Shown in pieces: positions 8,101-16,881 of a DNA stretch of 64,000 nt (position 1 is its first letter; the number at the start of each line of letters is the position of its first letter). Location of the stretch: assembly GCF_900142215.1 (NCBI RefSeq), contig NZ_FRAC01000021.1:67827-131826 (forward strand), given 5' to 3'. The notes below the pieces were generated by a model. The model was given only the letters and a program-made list of their open reading frames with translations, had not been told where the DNA came from and searched no databases. Source of the DNA: Anaerocolumna jejuensis DSM 15929. GTDB taxonomy: Bacteria > Bacillota > Clostridia > Lachnospirales > Lachnospiraceae. The position numbers were made by a program, and so were the translations under genes.

Positions 8101-9846
8101 ATGAAAAAAAGTATTAAGAAAAACATGATGTTAAAAGATAAACTCCTTAAAAACGTAAGAGCTATTCTGATCAGCACGATTATTGCTTTGTTCCTGTTAG
8201 CAGGAATTGCTTTGCAATTATCCTATGATACGGCAATCACGGAGAAAAAGCAAAGCTTTGATATCGAAATAAAAACGGCAACAGACAGTCTTATCAGTGC
8301 CCTTACAGCTAATTATCAGCGTTACGAAGCGGGAGATATCACAAAGGAAGAAGCCTTGTCCTCCTCCGAGAAAATAGTCCGGGACAGCCGTTATAATAAC
8401 GGAAACGGATATTTCTGGGCCGATATGGCTGACGGCTTATGCGTTGTACATATGAATCCTGAATATGAAGGAACCAACCGTCTGGATGCTGTTGATAAGA
8501 AAGGGAATTATTATATCCGCAACCTTATGAAAGCTGCCGATAAGGGCACTAACTTTACGGAATTCTATTTTACCAAGCCAAATACCAGCGGTATTTTTCA
8601 AAAAAGAGCCTATACAGCTAAATTTGAACCTTATAACTGGTACATCAGTACCGGAAATTATTATGATGATATCAATAAATCAATTCTCACCTTACGTGCA
8701 AAACAGACAACCTCCGATATTATCTTAATATTGGCCAGCTTATTATGCTTATTAATCGGTACCCGCCAATTAAAGAAAGTAATTGATAAGATAACGCAGC
8801 CCCTTACTACTGTTACCAGCCGGCTGCATCTGCTGTCACAGGGTGACGTACATACGCCGGGTTCCGAAAATATCACGGAAACCGATGAAACAGGAATTTT
8901 GGCAGAGGCTGAAAACAGCCTGATAAAGCAGCTGCAAATGATTGTAGAGGATATCTCCGTTAACCTGCAAAAAATTTCCTCCGGTGATTTAAGAATCCAT
9001 ACTGCCAAAGATTATTCCGGTGATTTTGTTCCCATTCAAAAATCCATAAAAAATATTACCGCCTATTTAAATACGGTTCTCCTATCCATAAACCAGGCCT
9101 CCAATCAAGTAAAAAGCGGTGCGGAGCAGGTAGCCGACACGTCCAGAACCCTTGCCGAGGGAGCTACGGAGCAGGCAGGCGTTATCGAGGAGCTGTCCGC
9201 GTCCCTGGATGAAATCTCCTCCCATGTAGAGAAGAATACAACAAGTGTGGACAAGGCATCCGATTATACCCGCCTGATTATAGACAAAGCCAACGAAGGT
9301 AATGAAAAAATGCGGAACTTACTGACAGCAATGGAAAATATCGACCGTACTTCCCAGGAAATCAGCGGTATTAACAAAGCTATCGGAGCAATTGCCGCAA
9401 GGACAAACCTTCTTGCTTTAAATGCGGCAATCGAATCTGCCCGTTTAGGGAACGAAGGCAAGGGCTTTGCCGTGGTAGCCGAGGAAATGCGTGAGCTGGC
9501 GGCTCAATCCGCAAGTGCTGTAAGTGAGACCGAAAATCTGATCAACACCTCCCTTGAGGCAGTTGCAAATGGTTCCAAAAATACTGCCGAAACGGCAAAT
9601 GAGCTGAAAGACATAACAGATATGATTAAACGATTTACAGATATCATGAAAGAAATCGACTCCGAAAGCAGGCAGCAGAATAATGAATTAAAGCAGATTA
9701 CCCAGGGTATTGGCCAGATATCTGCCATTATTCAAAACAATGTTTCAGCTGCCGAAGAGTGCTCTGCTTTCAGTGAGGATTTAAATACACAGGCTGTATT
9801 GCTGTTTGAAAATGTTGATAAATTCAAGTTATCCGGCAGTAAGTAA
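8101..9846 (+). CDS. methyl-accepting chemotaxis protein with single Cache domain
   Basis: 581 residues. Order: cytoplasmic basic start, membrane helix (about 20-42), extracellular single-Cache (sCache_2) sensor with NGNGYFWADMADGLCVVHMNP, second helix (DIILILASLLCLLIGT, about 203-220), HAMP (about 225-280), then the coiled-coil signalling domain with the highly conserved hairpin tip IGAIAARTNLLALNAAIE. It senses a small extracellular ligand and feeds CheA/CheW. There are no che genes nearby, so it relies on an unlinked chemotaxis core. The start has a clear GGAGG site. Ligand unknown; sCache_2 domains often bind organic acids or amines. Confidence 0.95.
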   Translation: MKKSIKKNMMLKDKLLKNVRAILISTIIALFLLAGIALQLSYDTAITEKKQSFDIEIKTATDSLISALTANYQRYEAGDITKEEALSSSEKIVRDSRYNNGNGYFWADMADGLCVVHMNPEYEGTNRLDAVDKKGNYYIRNLMKAADKGTNFTEFYFTKPNTSGIFQKRAYTAKFEPYNWYISTGNYYDDINKSILTLRAKQTTSDIILILASLLCLLIGTRQLKKVIDKITQPLTTVTSRLHLLSQGDVHTPGSENITETDETGILAEAENSLIKQLQMIVEDISVNLQKISSGDLRIHTAKDYSGDFVPIQKSIKNITAYLNTVLLSINQASNQVKSGAEQVADTSRTLAEGATEQAGVIEELSASLDEISSHVEKNTTSVDKASDYTRLIIDKANEGNEKMRNLLTAMENIDRTSQEISGINKAIGAIAARTNLLALNAAIESARLGNEGKGFAVVAEEMRELAAQSASAVSETENLINTSLEAVANGSKNTAETANELKDITDMIKRFTDIMKEIDSESRQQNNELKQITQGIGQISAIIQNNVSAAEECSAFSEDLNTQAVLLFENVDKFKLSGSK

Positions 9847-9912
9847 TACCGGCTGCAACAGGTAATACTAGCTACAGCAAATAATACTAATTGCCTTAGG
9901 AGATGACACTGC

Positions 9913-10006
9913 AAAACGGAAGCTCTCACCCTTTTCTTCCTATTGTATAAAAGTTATATTACTTACTTTTATACTTATAATGAAAAAAGCCGAGAGCTTC
10001 CGTTTT
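9913..10006. terminator. nested long hairpin after the chemoreceptor gene
   Basis: A 15-bp outer stem (9913-9927 with 9992-10006, AAAACGGAAGCTCTC) encloses a second 10-bp stem (9945-9954 with 9965-9974, GTATAAAAGT). It lies between a plus-strand gene end and a minus-strand gene end, so it probably serves as a bidirectional terminator. Confidence 0.7.
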
Positions 10007-10118
10007 ATATCATATTATTATATAATATCTGCCGTTTTTTAATGTTGTCTCTTTCAATATTCAGTTGTAGGTGAATTACCCTTAATATCCATATCACAGG
10101 CAAGTGTCCGCACTGTTC

Positions 10119-10883
10119 TTACTCCTTTACCGCCCTTGTTGCCATAAATTGCGGTATGTATTCTCCAATAGTTCCCTCTTCCCTATCCCTGTCTTCATAA
10201 ATATCCGTCAGCCTAAAGCCTGCTTTTAGCTGTCCACCCAGCTGTTCCTCCATGCTGTGGCTAAATTGTATTCCTTCAAGATCATTCGCCATCTTCTCAA
10301 CCCGCTCCTTTTCCATCTTAAGCGGGTTAAAAGGCAGTTTATTTACCACTGTGAAGGGTGCTCCTTCTTCAAAAAGGAAGTTGATACCGTTATCAAAGCC
10401 TGCCAGTAAAATACCGCCTTTCTTTAAGATGCGGAAGCACTCTTTCCAGACATGACAAACATCTTCTATGTAGCAATTGGAAACCGGATGAAATATCAGG
10501 TCAAAGCTTTCATCTGCAAAAGGAAGAGGTTGTGTCATATCTCCCTTGATGATAGCAATATCATAGCCCTCTCTTTGGGCTACTTCTCTTTCTGCCGCCA
10601 GCTGGCGGTCAGAATAATCAAATACCGTACATTCTGCCCCAAGTGCCGTGAATATCGGCATCTGCTGGCCGCCGCCGCTTGCAAGGCCCAAAAGCTTCTT
10701 ATCTTTTAATTCACCAAACCATTCATGGGGGACAGTCATACAGGGTGTAAGGTATACTCCCCATTCTCCTTCTCTGGCCTTGGCATATTCCTCCCCTGAT
10801 ATGGGAACAGACCATATGGAGCCATTCTCTGCCCAGTTATCCCAGGTCTTAGCATTAATTTCAGTATACTTATCTTTCATCAT
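10119..10883 (-). CDS. class I SAM-dependent methyltransferase
   Basis: About 254 residues. The start at 10883 leaves nine bases after AAGGA; an upstream in-frame ATG at 10892 sits too close to that site. The Rossmann core is visible: LLGLASGGGQQ (motif I, about 65-75), VFDYSDRQLA (motif II), IKGDMTQPLPFADESFDLIFHP (motif post-I/II) and ECFRILKKGGILLAGFDN (motif III). This is the Methyltransf_11/25 type that acts on small molecules. No pathway partner is adjacent; it is monocistronic between convergent terminators. Substrate unknown. Confidence 0.88.
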   Translation of the reverse strand: MMKDKYTEINAKTWDNWAENGSIWSVPISGEEYAKAREGEWGVYLTPCMTVPHEWFGELKDKKLLGLASGGGQQMPIFTALGAECTVFDYSDRQLAAEREVAQREGYDIAIIKGDMTQPLPFADESFDLIFHPVSNCYIEDVCHVWKECFRILKKGGILLAGFDNGINFLFEEGAPFTVVNKLPFNPLKMEKERVEKMANDLEGIQFSHSMEEQLGGQLKAGFRLTDIYEDRDREEGTIGEYIPQFMATRAVKE

Positions 10884-11031
10884 AACAGCCATTCCTTCCC
10901 ATCCTGCTGCAAGATTGAGCCGGGGATTTCACAGGCACAATCTGCACAATCTAACTTATATTTACAGCCTAACATAATGTTAAACAATTTTCTTTGTAAT
11001 AAAATAGTTTAAAAATGTTTTACACAAAAAA

Positions 11032-11068
11032 GGAGCTGCCGTAAAATTCATAGTTTTACAGCAGCTCC
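11032..11068 (-). terminator. intrinsic terminator of the CD3324-family gene
   Basis: A 15-bp stem with one mismatch (11032-11046 with 11054-11068), read on the minus strand into a T run at 11031-11025, directly after the stop codon of the next gene upstream on that strand. Confidence 0.88.
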
Positions 11069-11072
11069 AGTA

Positions 11073-11339
11073 TCAGTTTTTCTGATATATAATTCTTTTA
11101 ATACTATCATAAGAAAGATGGAACTCTTCCATCAGCTCCTTTATCGTACAGCCTTCTTCTTTTCTCTGTCTGATTTTTTCATTCCTTTGCCGTAATTCTT
11201 CTCTGATGGCAGTCCTGCTGCCCCACTTACAGCGTTCATTCTTTGGCAGGGGAATATAAATCAAGCCTCCTCCAAAGTATTTTTGTATCTCTTCCAGGAT
11301 ATTATCCGGTAATATCTCTTTTCCATTTACATATGACAT
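11073..11339 (-). CDS. CD3324-family helix-turn-helix protein
   Basis: An 88-residue basic protein of the CD3324 family found in clostridia. It has a short GGGLIYIPLPKNERCKWGS segment and a C-terminal helix-turn-helix (CTIKELMEEFHLSYDSIKRII) like that of Mor/resolvase-type DNA-binding proteins. AGAAGGAG precedes the ATG and a strong terminator follows the stop. It is likely a small transcriptional regulator; no target is evident from the sequence. Confidence 0.75.
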   Translation of the reverse strand: MSYVNGKEILPDNILEEIQKYFGGGLIYIPLPKNERCKWGSRTAIREELRQRNEKIRQRKEEGCTIKELMEEFHLSYDSIKRIIYQKN

Positions 11340-11550
11340 GCCTCTCGCTCCTTCTGATAAATTCCATCAGAGTGCAGCACATTTCATATTCATTGCGATT
11401 CGTTATCGCTCTATACAGGGAATCGCCAGTCTACATGTCCTGCGCTGCATAGAGCTTTTTGGGTGACTGGTTGGATTTTCTGATAAATAACAGATATTCT
11501 AGCATTTTGACCCCTTTCATAAAAATCAGATCTATGGTTTTTCTGTAGTA

Positions 11551-11874
11551 TTAACACTGCCCGGGATTGTCTATGGAGCAGACATTGAGAGCATGAACAA
11601 AATCCCCCTTTGTCTTAGGCAATTCCACATATTCATCAATATCAAAGGTTTTTTCTCCGTTTTCCAGGATGAAAAAGGGAATTCCGATTCTTCCTTCCTG
11701 CTTCACTTCCAAAAACATCTCTTCCTTATCTCGGAAAGCAAGGAATTCTTTTAAAGTAGCCGTATCCCCTGTAATATTTTTATATTCCAGCTGAACATCC
11801 TTGCAGGCAGTCAGTTCCTTCTTGGCCTGCACACAATCGTGGCAGATTTCTGTTCCATACATGGTTACCTTCAT
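11551..11874 (-). CDS. glutaredoxin-like protein
   Basis: About 107 residues. The start at 11874 follows AAAGGAGGAAC; the upstream in-frame start at 11901 has no such site. The thioredoxin fold is recognisable from MKVTMYGTEICHDCVQAKK, with CHDC (about residues 10-13) in place of the usual CPYC, and the cis-Pro loop in RIGIPFFILENG. It is probably a cytoplasmic thiol-disulfide reductase. The last residues include two more Cys. It lies 42 bases downstream of an acetyltransferase gene on the same strand and may be co-transcribed with it. Confidence 0.8.
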   Translation of the reverse strand: MKVTMYGTEICHDCVQAKKELTACKDVQLEYKNITGDTATLKEFLAFRDKEEMFLEVKQEGRIGIPFFILENGEKTFDIDEYVELPKTKGDFVHALNVCSIDNPGQC

Positions 11875-11916
11875 GTCTGTTCCTCCTTTCAAACTTATCA
11901 TGTTACCATTTTAACC

Positions 11917-12828
11917 TTATTCCCTCATCATGTCAATCTGCCCTTCTTCGGGTCCGGGGCAAAACCCAATACTTTCATATAAATGGATGGCATGGACATT
12001 ACATTCATCCGCCGCCAGAAAGGCTCTTGTGGCACCATAGAATTTACAATAGCAGAGTGCCTTCTCTATAAGTCTTCTGGCAATTCCCCTGTTCTGATAC
12101 TCAGGTCTTACCGCAACCTCTTTTATCCATGCTATAGGCCCCTTCCTGCTGTCACAGCCGTAAATACCGGTGCACACAATGCCTGTTACCTTCTTATCTT
12201 CCCTCTCAACAAGAATTACTTTATGTACCGGCTCTTCGTTACCGGAATTATCAAGCCATTCCCGTACCCATTCTACTGTCTGTCCCGTAAAGCCGCGGCT
12301 TTGTCCTTTGCAGGAAATGGTTACTTCTGAGACTTCCCTAATCTGACCTTCTTTCAGAAGGTCACCTTCTTTTAGAAGATCACATTTATTTAAAAGATCA
12401 CCTTCATTTAAGAGGTTAAATTCATTGATTTCCTCTGCTTTTATCACCGGGACATCTGCCAGAGAATCCTTAAAGTAATCCTTCCAATGGGCCCTGATTG
12501 CAAACCCCTCTTGTTCAAAAGCCTCCACCCATTCTTTCGGTATGAATTCCATCAGACAGTTATCTGCCTTGCCGACAGCCGCCAATAATTCTCTGTGTTC
12601 ATTGGCTGCCCAGTGATAATGCCTGCACCCGGCTTCCCTATGAAAGCCCTCTATCAGAATGACACTGTCCGTTTCCTTTCGTATTTCATACCCTGCGATA
12701 TCCTCATAATCCGTGTATTCCAAAGAGTTACAGGCATAAATCGTCATCTTTTCCTTTATTCTTATAAAATCAGCCTTTTTCATATTTCCCATTGCGCCAC
12801 AAATATCAAAGATTGAAAGAACCTGCAT
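11917..12828 (-). CDS. GNAT acetyltransferase with an internal hexapeptide repeat
   Basis: About 303 residues; start at 12828, with AAAGGA six bases upstream (an in-frame ATG at 12834 lies too close to it). The C-terminal half is a clear GNAT domain: WIKEVAVRPEYQNRGIARRLIEKAL gives the acetyl-CoA loop (Q/RxxGxA), then AADECNVHAIHLYESIGF. The N-terminal half is an unrecognised lobe. The two are joined by a tandem repeat of six residues (NEGDLL, NKCDLL, KEGDLL, then KEGQ; about 12355-12415), which looks like slipped-strand expansion of a linker. Substrate unknown. Confidence 0.82.
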   Translation of the reverse strand: MQVLSIFDICGAMGNMKKADFIRIKEKMTIYACNSLEYTDYEDIAGYEIRKETDSVILIEGFHREAGCRHYHWAANEHRELLAAVGKADNCLMEFIPKEWVEAFEQEGFAIRAHWKDYFKDSLADVPVIKAEEINEFNLLNEGDLLNKCDLLKEGDLLKEGQIREVSEVTISCKGQSRGFTGQTVEWVREWLDNSGNEEPVHKVILVEREDKKVTGIVCTGIYGCDSRKGPIAWIKEVAVRPEYQNRGIARRLIEKALCYCKFYGATRAFLAADECNVHAIHLYESIGFCPGPEEGQIDMMRE

Positions 12829-12894
12829 GCGCATCCTTTCTTACTTAATCAGTTTCATTCATTCCAACATGATGCCGCTTTCAGGCGTCACAAA

Positions 12895-12955
12895 CAATGC
12901 TGGAAGAAGTCTGGAATGGGCACCCTCTGTGCTCAATTCAGACTTCTTCATTGTG
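12895..12955 (-). terminator. imperfect inverted repeat downstream of the AraC gene
   Basis: ACAATG...GAAGAAGTCTGGAAT pairs with ATTCAGACTTCTTCATTGT (12937-12955) with a small bulge. It follows the stop of the AraC-type gene on the minus strand. The T run is poor, so transcription termination is only probable. Confidence 0.5.
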
Positions 12956-13043
12956 AATATCTTAGACCTATTATAGCAAGGAATTTTCCGAAAAATAAGT
13001 TCAAAATCAATTATAATCATTCTGGAATATCAAGGTACTTTCT

Positions 13044-13829
13044 TTAGCTTTTTTCCCTGTACTCCCCAGGTGTGCATCCGCATTGCATTTTAAAAAGCCT
13101 GTTAAAATGGCAGATATTATTAAAGCCGGAATCATAGGCAGCCTGGTTAATGGTCACCGCATCATTTTTCATAAGGTATTTTGCCTTTTGCAGTCTTGCC
13201 TGAACCAGCTCCTTCTTTGGGGTGCTGTGGAAGAAAAGCTCATAATACTTATACAGCTGGCTTTTCCCGATATTTAATATTTTGCACATCTTTTCCACGC
13301 TCCAGGGCTGCTCGCAGCTCCCCAATACCTGCTGTCTGAGACTCAGTAATTCAGAATAGATGCCCTGCCTCTGTTCATCCGGGATTTCTTCCTGCAGCTG
13401 TCCCCTGTGAAGCAGTATAAGAAGCTGATGTATGTAAAAAGCGGTCATTTCCTCCGACTTCGATAATCCGTTGATGAACTCCTGATAAATCTTCTTAAGC
13501 AGCCAGTTAAGCTCCTCCGTATTGTCGGGATAAAATATCCTGTTCTTTTTAATCTCATAATCCTTTATATCTTCCTGACTGCAGAAAAAATGCACATAAC
13601 TGTTAAAAAACTCATGATCGGCCTGATAATGCTGGTACTTTCCGGGCGTATACAGGATACAGGCTCCTGGTTTTGCCTTGACCGCATTATGGTTCGAAAA
13701 ATAAAAGGTCATGGGCGACAGAACAAGCAGGAACAGATAGCTGTCTGTGCCGGAGGGACGCAGAATAACATCCCTGTCAGGATTATGGGTATGGTATCCG
13801 CAGTAATCAATTGTTATCACTTTTTCCAT
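13044..13829 (-). CDS. AraC family transcriptional regulator
   Basis: 261 residues: an N-terminal sugar-sensing cupin-like domain (FYFSNHNAVKAKPGACILYTPGKYQHY, about 45-75) and a C-terminal pair of helix-turn-helix motifs with the AraC signature (INQAAYDSGFNNICHFNRLFKMQCGCTPGEYR, about 220-258). It is transcribed away from the GH51 arabinofuranosidase gene, so it probably activates that gene in response to a pentose or arabino-oligosaccharide. The start is uncertain: the ATG at 13829 abuts GAAGGAG, while a GTG at 13820 has ideal nine-base spacing. Confidence 0.93.
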   Translation of the reverse strand: MEKVITIDYCGYHTHNPDRDVILRPSGTDSYLFLLVLSPMTFYFSNHNAVKAKPGACILYTPGKYQHYQADHEFFNSYVHFFCSQEDIKDYEIKKNRIFYPDNTEELNWLLKKIYQEFINGLSKSEEMTAFYIHQLLILLHRGQLQEEIPDEQRQGIYSELLSLRQQVLGSCEQPWSVEKMCKILNIGKSQLYKYYELFFHSTPKKELVQARLQKAKYLMKNDAVTINQAAYDSGFNNICHFNRLFKMQCGCTPGEYREKS

Positions 13830-13848
13830 CTCCTTCTAACCGGATAAA

Positions 13849-13946
13849 ATTATCGGATTGCTTTTAATCAGCATATCTATTATCGGAAGAAAAGTCAATA
13901 CTATAAGAAATAATGTAATTTTTATTTTCAATGGAAATGTTATAAT
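13849..13946 (+). promoter_or_regulatory. probable AraC-regulated promoter of the GH51 gene
   Basis: The motif TTATCGGA occurs twice in direct orientation (around 13850-13857 and 13880-13887), 30 bp or about three helical turns apart, as expected for AraC-type sites. A TATAAT -10 box is at 13941-13946 with no good -35, which fits activator dependence. The rest of the divergent region (13830-14069) shows nothing else. Confidence 0.45.
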
Positions 13947-14069
13947 TTAAGCATATTTAAGACATAAGCAGTTATATGTAAGGAGAAGGTTGAAGGAAAA
14001 TATAAAAAGCGAAAGGATGCCATACTGTGATTCTTTCAACCGGTTTTTTATGGCACATTGGGTGTAAGT

Positions 14070-15566
14070 ATGAAAAAGTCAACAATAAGTATTGATAAGC
14101 ATTTTGTGGTAGGAGAGGTCGATAAACGTATTTACGGTTCCTTCATCGAGCATCTGGGACGTGCCGTATATGAAGGTATCTATCAGCCCGGAAGTCCTTT
14201 TGCCGATGAGCAGGGCCTTCGGAAGGATGTAATGGAACTGATACAGAAATTAAATGTTCCCATTGTCCGGTATCCCGGCGGAAATTTTGTATCAGGCTAC
14301 CACTGGGAAGACGGTGTAGGTCCTAAAAATGAACGTCCTGAGAAAATAGACCTTGCCTGGAATGTCATTGAAACAAATCAATTTGGTTTGAATGAGTTCA
14401 TGGACTGGTCCAAAAAAGCCGATACTTCCGCCATGATGGCTGTTAATCTGGGAACCCGCGGTGTGGAGGACGCAAAGAATATCGTGGAATACTGCAACTT
14501 AAAAGGCGGCAGTTATTACAGTGATTTAAGAAGGAAGCACGGCTATGAAAATCCCCATGATATAAAGCTGTGGTGCCTCGGCAACGAGATGGACGGACCC
14601 TGGCAGATGGGACACAAGACAGCCGGGGAATACGGCAGACTGGCTGCAGAAGCCGGACGTATCATGAAGATGGTGGACCCTTCCATCGAGCTTGTAGCCT
14701 GCGGCAGCTCCTCCCTTTACATGGATACCTTTGGCAGCTGGGAGGATACGGTGCTCTCCGAATGCTATGACCAGGTGGATTATCTTTCCCTGCATCAGTA
14801 TTATGGAAATGCGGAAAATAACACCCCTGAATTTCTTGCCAGCACCGTAGCTATGGATAAGTTCATCAGCTCGGTAATCTCCATTTGTGACTCAGTGAAA
14901 GCAAAGAAACGCAAGAACAAATCCATTCATTTATCCTTTGACGAATGGAATGTATGGTATCATTCCCATGAACAGGACCAGAAACTGGAGCGTTGGTGCA
15001 AGGCCCCCCATCAGCTGGAGGATATTTATAATTTTGAAGATTCCCTATTAGTGGCAGGTATGATGATTACCATGCTGCGCCATGCAGACCGCGTAAAGGT
15101 AGCGTGTCTGGCACAGCTTGTCAATGTTATTGCCCCCATTATGACATCCGATACCGGCGCATGGATGCAGACAATCTTCTACCCCTTTGCCCTTATCAGC
15201 AATCACGGCAGAGGAACCGTATTAAATACGATTGTAGACACTCCTGTCTATGAAACCAAGCATGGAGATGCTCCTTACCTGGACTGTGTCTGCATGATGA
15301 ACGAAGAAGAGGATACTCTGACCATATTTGCCGTGAATAAAGACCTTGAGTCCTCCATGGAAGTGACCTGTGATTTAAGGCAATTTGCAGATTACCGCGT
15401 AAAAGAGCATATCGTATTGACCCATTCCGATTTAAAGGCAATCAATACCGAAGAGCAGCCTGAGAACGTTGCTCCTGTCAAAGTAGAAAATGCCAGAATG
15501 GATAACGGTATTCTATCAGCTGTATTATGCGATAAGAGCTTCCATGTGATTACTCTTGGCAAATAA
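14070..15566 (+). CDS. GH51 alpha-L-arabinofuranosidase
   Basis: About 498 residues, the standard length for intracellular GH51. It releases terminal arabinofuranose from arabinoxylan and arabinan oligosaccharides. The general acid/base Glu is in CLGNEMDGPWQMGH (about residue 175) and the nucleophile Glu in LSFDEWNVWYH (about 295). The N-terminal YGSFIEHLGRAVYEG and VRYPGGNFVSGYHWEDGVGP are family signatures. There is no signal peptide, so it acts on imported oligosaccharides. The ATG at 14070 is preferred over an in-frame TTG at 14058. A hairpin terminator follows at 15606. Confidence 0.96.
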   Translation: MKKSTISIDKHFVVGEVDKRIYGSFIEHLGRAVYEGIYQPGSPFADEQGLRKDVMELIQKLNVPIVRYPGGNFVSGYHWEDGVGPKNERPEKIDLAWNVIETNQFGLNEFMDWSKKADTSAMMAVNLGTRGVEDAKNIVEYCNLKGGSYYSDLRRKHGYENPHDIKLWCLGNEMDGPWQMGHKTAGEYGRLAAEAGRIMKMVDPSIELVACGSSSLYMDTFGSWEDTVLSECYDQVDYLSLHQYYGNAENNTPEFLASTVAMDKFISSVISICDSVKAKKRKNKSIHLSFDEWNVWYHSHEQDQKLERWCKAPHQLEDIYNFEDSLLVAGMMITMLRHADRVKVACLAQLVNVIAPIMTSDTGAWMQTIFYPFALISNHGRGTVLNTIVDTPVYETKHGDAPYLDCVCMMNEEEDTLTIFAVNKDLESSMEVTCDLRQFADYRVKEHIVLTHSDLKAINTEEQPENVAPVKVENARMDNGILSAVLCDKSFHVITLGK

Positions 15567-15605
15567 ATAATAGAACAGGCATTAATTATTGGAATCGACA
15601 GCATA

Positions 15606-15637
15606 AAAGGAAGAAGCTCTCCGGAGCTTCTTCCTTT
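15606..15637 (+). terminator. intrinsic terminator after GH51
   Basis: A perfect 14-bp stem (15606-15619 with 15624-15637) with a TCCG tetraloop. A-rich on one side and TTT on the other, so it may act in both directions between GH51 and the minus-strand frl locus. Confidence 0.85.
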
Positions 15638-15639
15638 AT

Positions 15640-16000
15640 AATGTACGCCCGGCGGACGCACGTTCCAACCTTTCCGTCTACTACCGGAAATACGCAATGA
15701 TTTCCACAGATAAGACTTTTTATATGTCCTGTAGAGTTATTTCCTGTGGCACCATAGCTGGGAAGGAAATGGGCATGGGCATAATCTGCCTCCAAAGGAA
15801 CAATATGAAAAATCTCAAAGCATTCTTATAATAGATACTCTCTCTTGCATATTTCCTCATAGGTACTTTATCCAAGGTCCGAAGTAATTTAAACTGCCGT
15901 AACCGGGGTCCGTTTGAACCGAACATGATCTGGCTGTGCAGTGCCCTTTCCGTATCTCCCGTACAAAGGGCCAGGCGAAATGGACTCAATACATCTCCAA
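15640..16000 (-). pseudogene. unidentified decayed coding remnant downstream of frlD
   Basis: No intact gene is present. Reverse-strand frames are open but change phase: one reads RLALCTGDTERALHSQIMFG and KVPMRKYARESIYYKNAL, another then reads VPLEADYAHAHFLPSYGAT and PVVDGKVGTCVRRAYI up to the terminator. The compositions look protein-like and the phase shift near 15800 suggests a frameshifted gene, perhaps a former last member of the fructoselysine operon. I do not recognise the family. Confidence 0.3.
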
Positions 16001-16006
16001 AAAGGA

Positions 16007-16864
16007 TTAATCATATTTTTTTCCATAACCAAACGCTCCATCGATACAACATATCTTTGCTGCAAACCTGGCAGCTTCTGATATACTTTCCCTGAGTGCC
16101 GAATCACCGTTACAGCCTTTTTTCAGGCGGTCAAGGTAGCTAACCAGAAATGAAGTGATTAAGGAATCACCTGCACCCATGGTATCTACTACCTTTTCGA
16201 TAGGTTCCGCCGGCTGTAGATAGAACTGCTTCCCATCAAATAACATACAACCCTCAGCACCTCTGGAAGCACAGGCGAGCTTTGGTCCAAGAGAAACGAT
16301 CCATTTTAAGCGTTCCCGGGTTTCCTCTTCGGTTCCGTCAAAGGAGCAAAAAGCAAAATCTATATCAGGAGCAACCTCCTTGTAATACTCATCCGTAGAA
16401 TCATCGGAAAAATCATAAGAAATAGAAATACCTGCTTCCTTAATTTTATACAGCTCTTTTTCCATAAAACAATAATTACCGGAATGCACCAGGTCGAATT
16501 GTCTGATATACTCTAAATCAAACTGATTCAGAATAAAAGGTGTCTCTCCGCGGATACCGCCTTCATTGGACCCTAAGAATACCCTGTCCCCATCAATTAA
16601 AGTTGCTCTCGCACATCCGTTTTCTCCATCCAGCCGCTGACATTTTATCATTTCGATGCCAATCTCCTGAAGCGTATTCATTACATGTTCTGCTTCCTTA
16701 TCGTTTCCAAAGTACCCCATATAAGCGCTTCTGGCTGCTCCGAACATATTTGCATAAACAGCAAAATTCACACAATTTCCACCTGGATACATGGTTTTTA
16801 TATGTTCATATTTATCTACGACATTATCACCGAAACCTAATACATTCACATTATATTTACCCAT
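16007..16864 (-). CDS. frlD: fructoselysine 6-kinase-like PfkB sugar kinase
   Basis: About 285 residues of the PfkB/ribokinase family. It phosphorylates fructoselysine (or a related Amadori sugar-amine) at C6 in the cytoplasm, using ATP. Seen: GDNVVDKY and the sugar-binding MYPGGNCVNFAVYA near the N-terminus, and the anion hole with catalytic Asp in VDTMGAGDSLITSFL. The end, CCIDGAFGYGKKY, resembles the FrlD C-terminus. Start 16864 is six bases after AGAGGT. The neighbouring SIS-domain deglycase supports the role. Substrate could be fructoselysine, fructosearginine or glucoselysine; the sequence does not decide. Confidence 0.82.
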   Translation of the reverse strand: MGKYNVNVLGFGDNVVDKYEHIKTMYPGGNCVNFAVYANMFGAARSAYMGYFGNDKEAEHVMNTLQEIGIEMIKCQRLDGENGCARATLIDGDRVFLGSNEGGIRGETPFILNQFDLEYIRQFDLVHSGNYCFMEKELYKIKEAGISISYDFSDDSTDEYYKEVAPDIDFAFCSFDGTEEETRERLKWIVSLGPKLACASRGAEGCMLFDGKQFYLQPAEPIEKVVDTMGAGDSLITSFLVSYLDRLKKGCNGDSALRESISEAARFAAKICCIDGAFGYGKKYD

Positions 16865-16881
16865 ATTCATACCTCTTTCTA

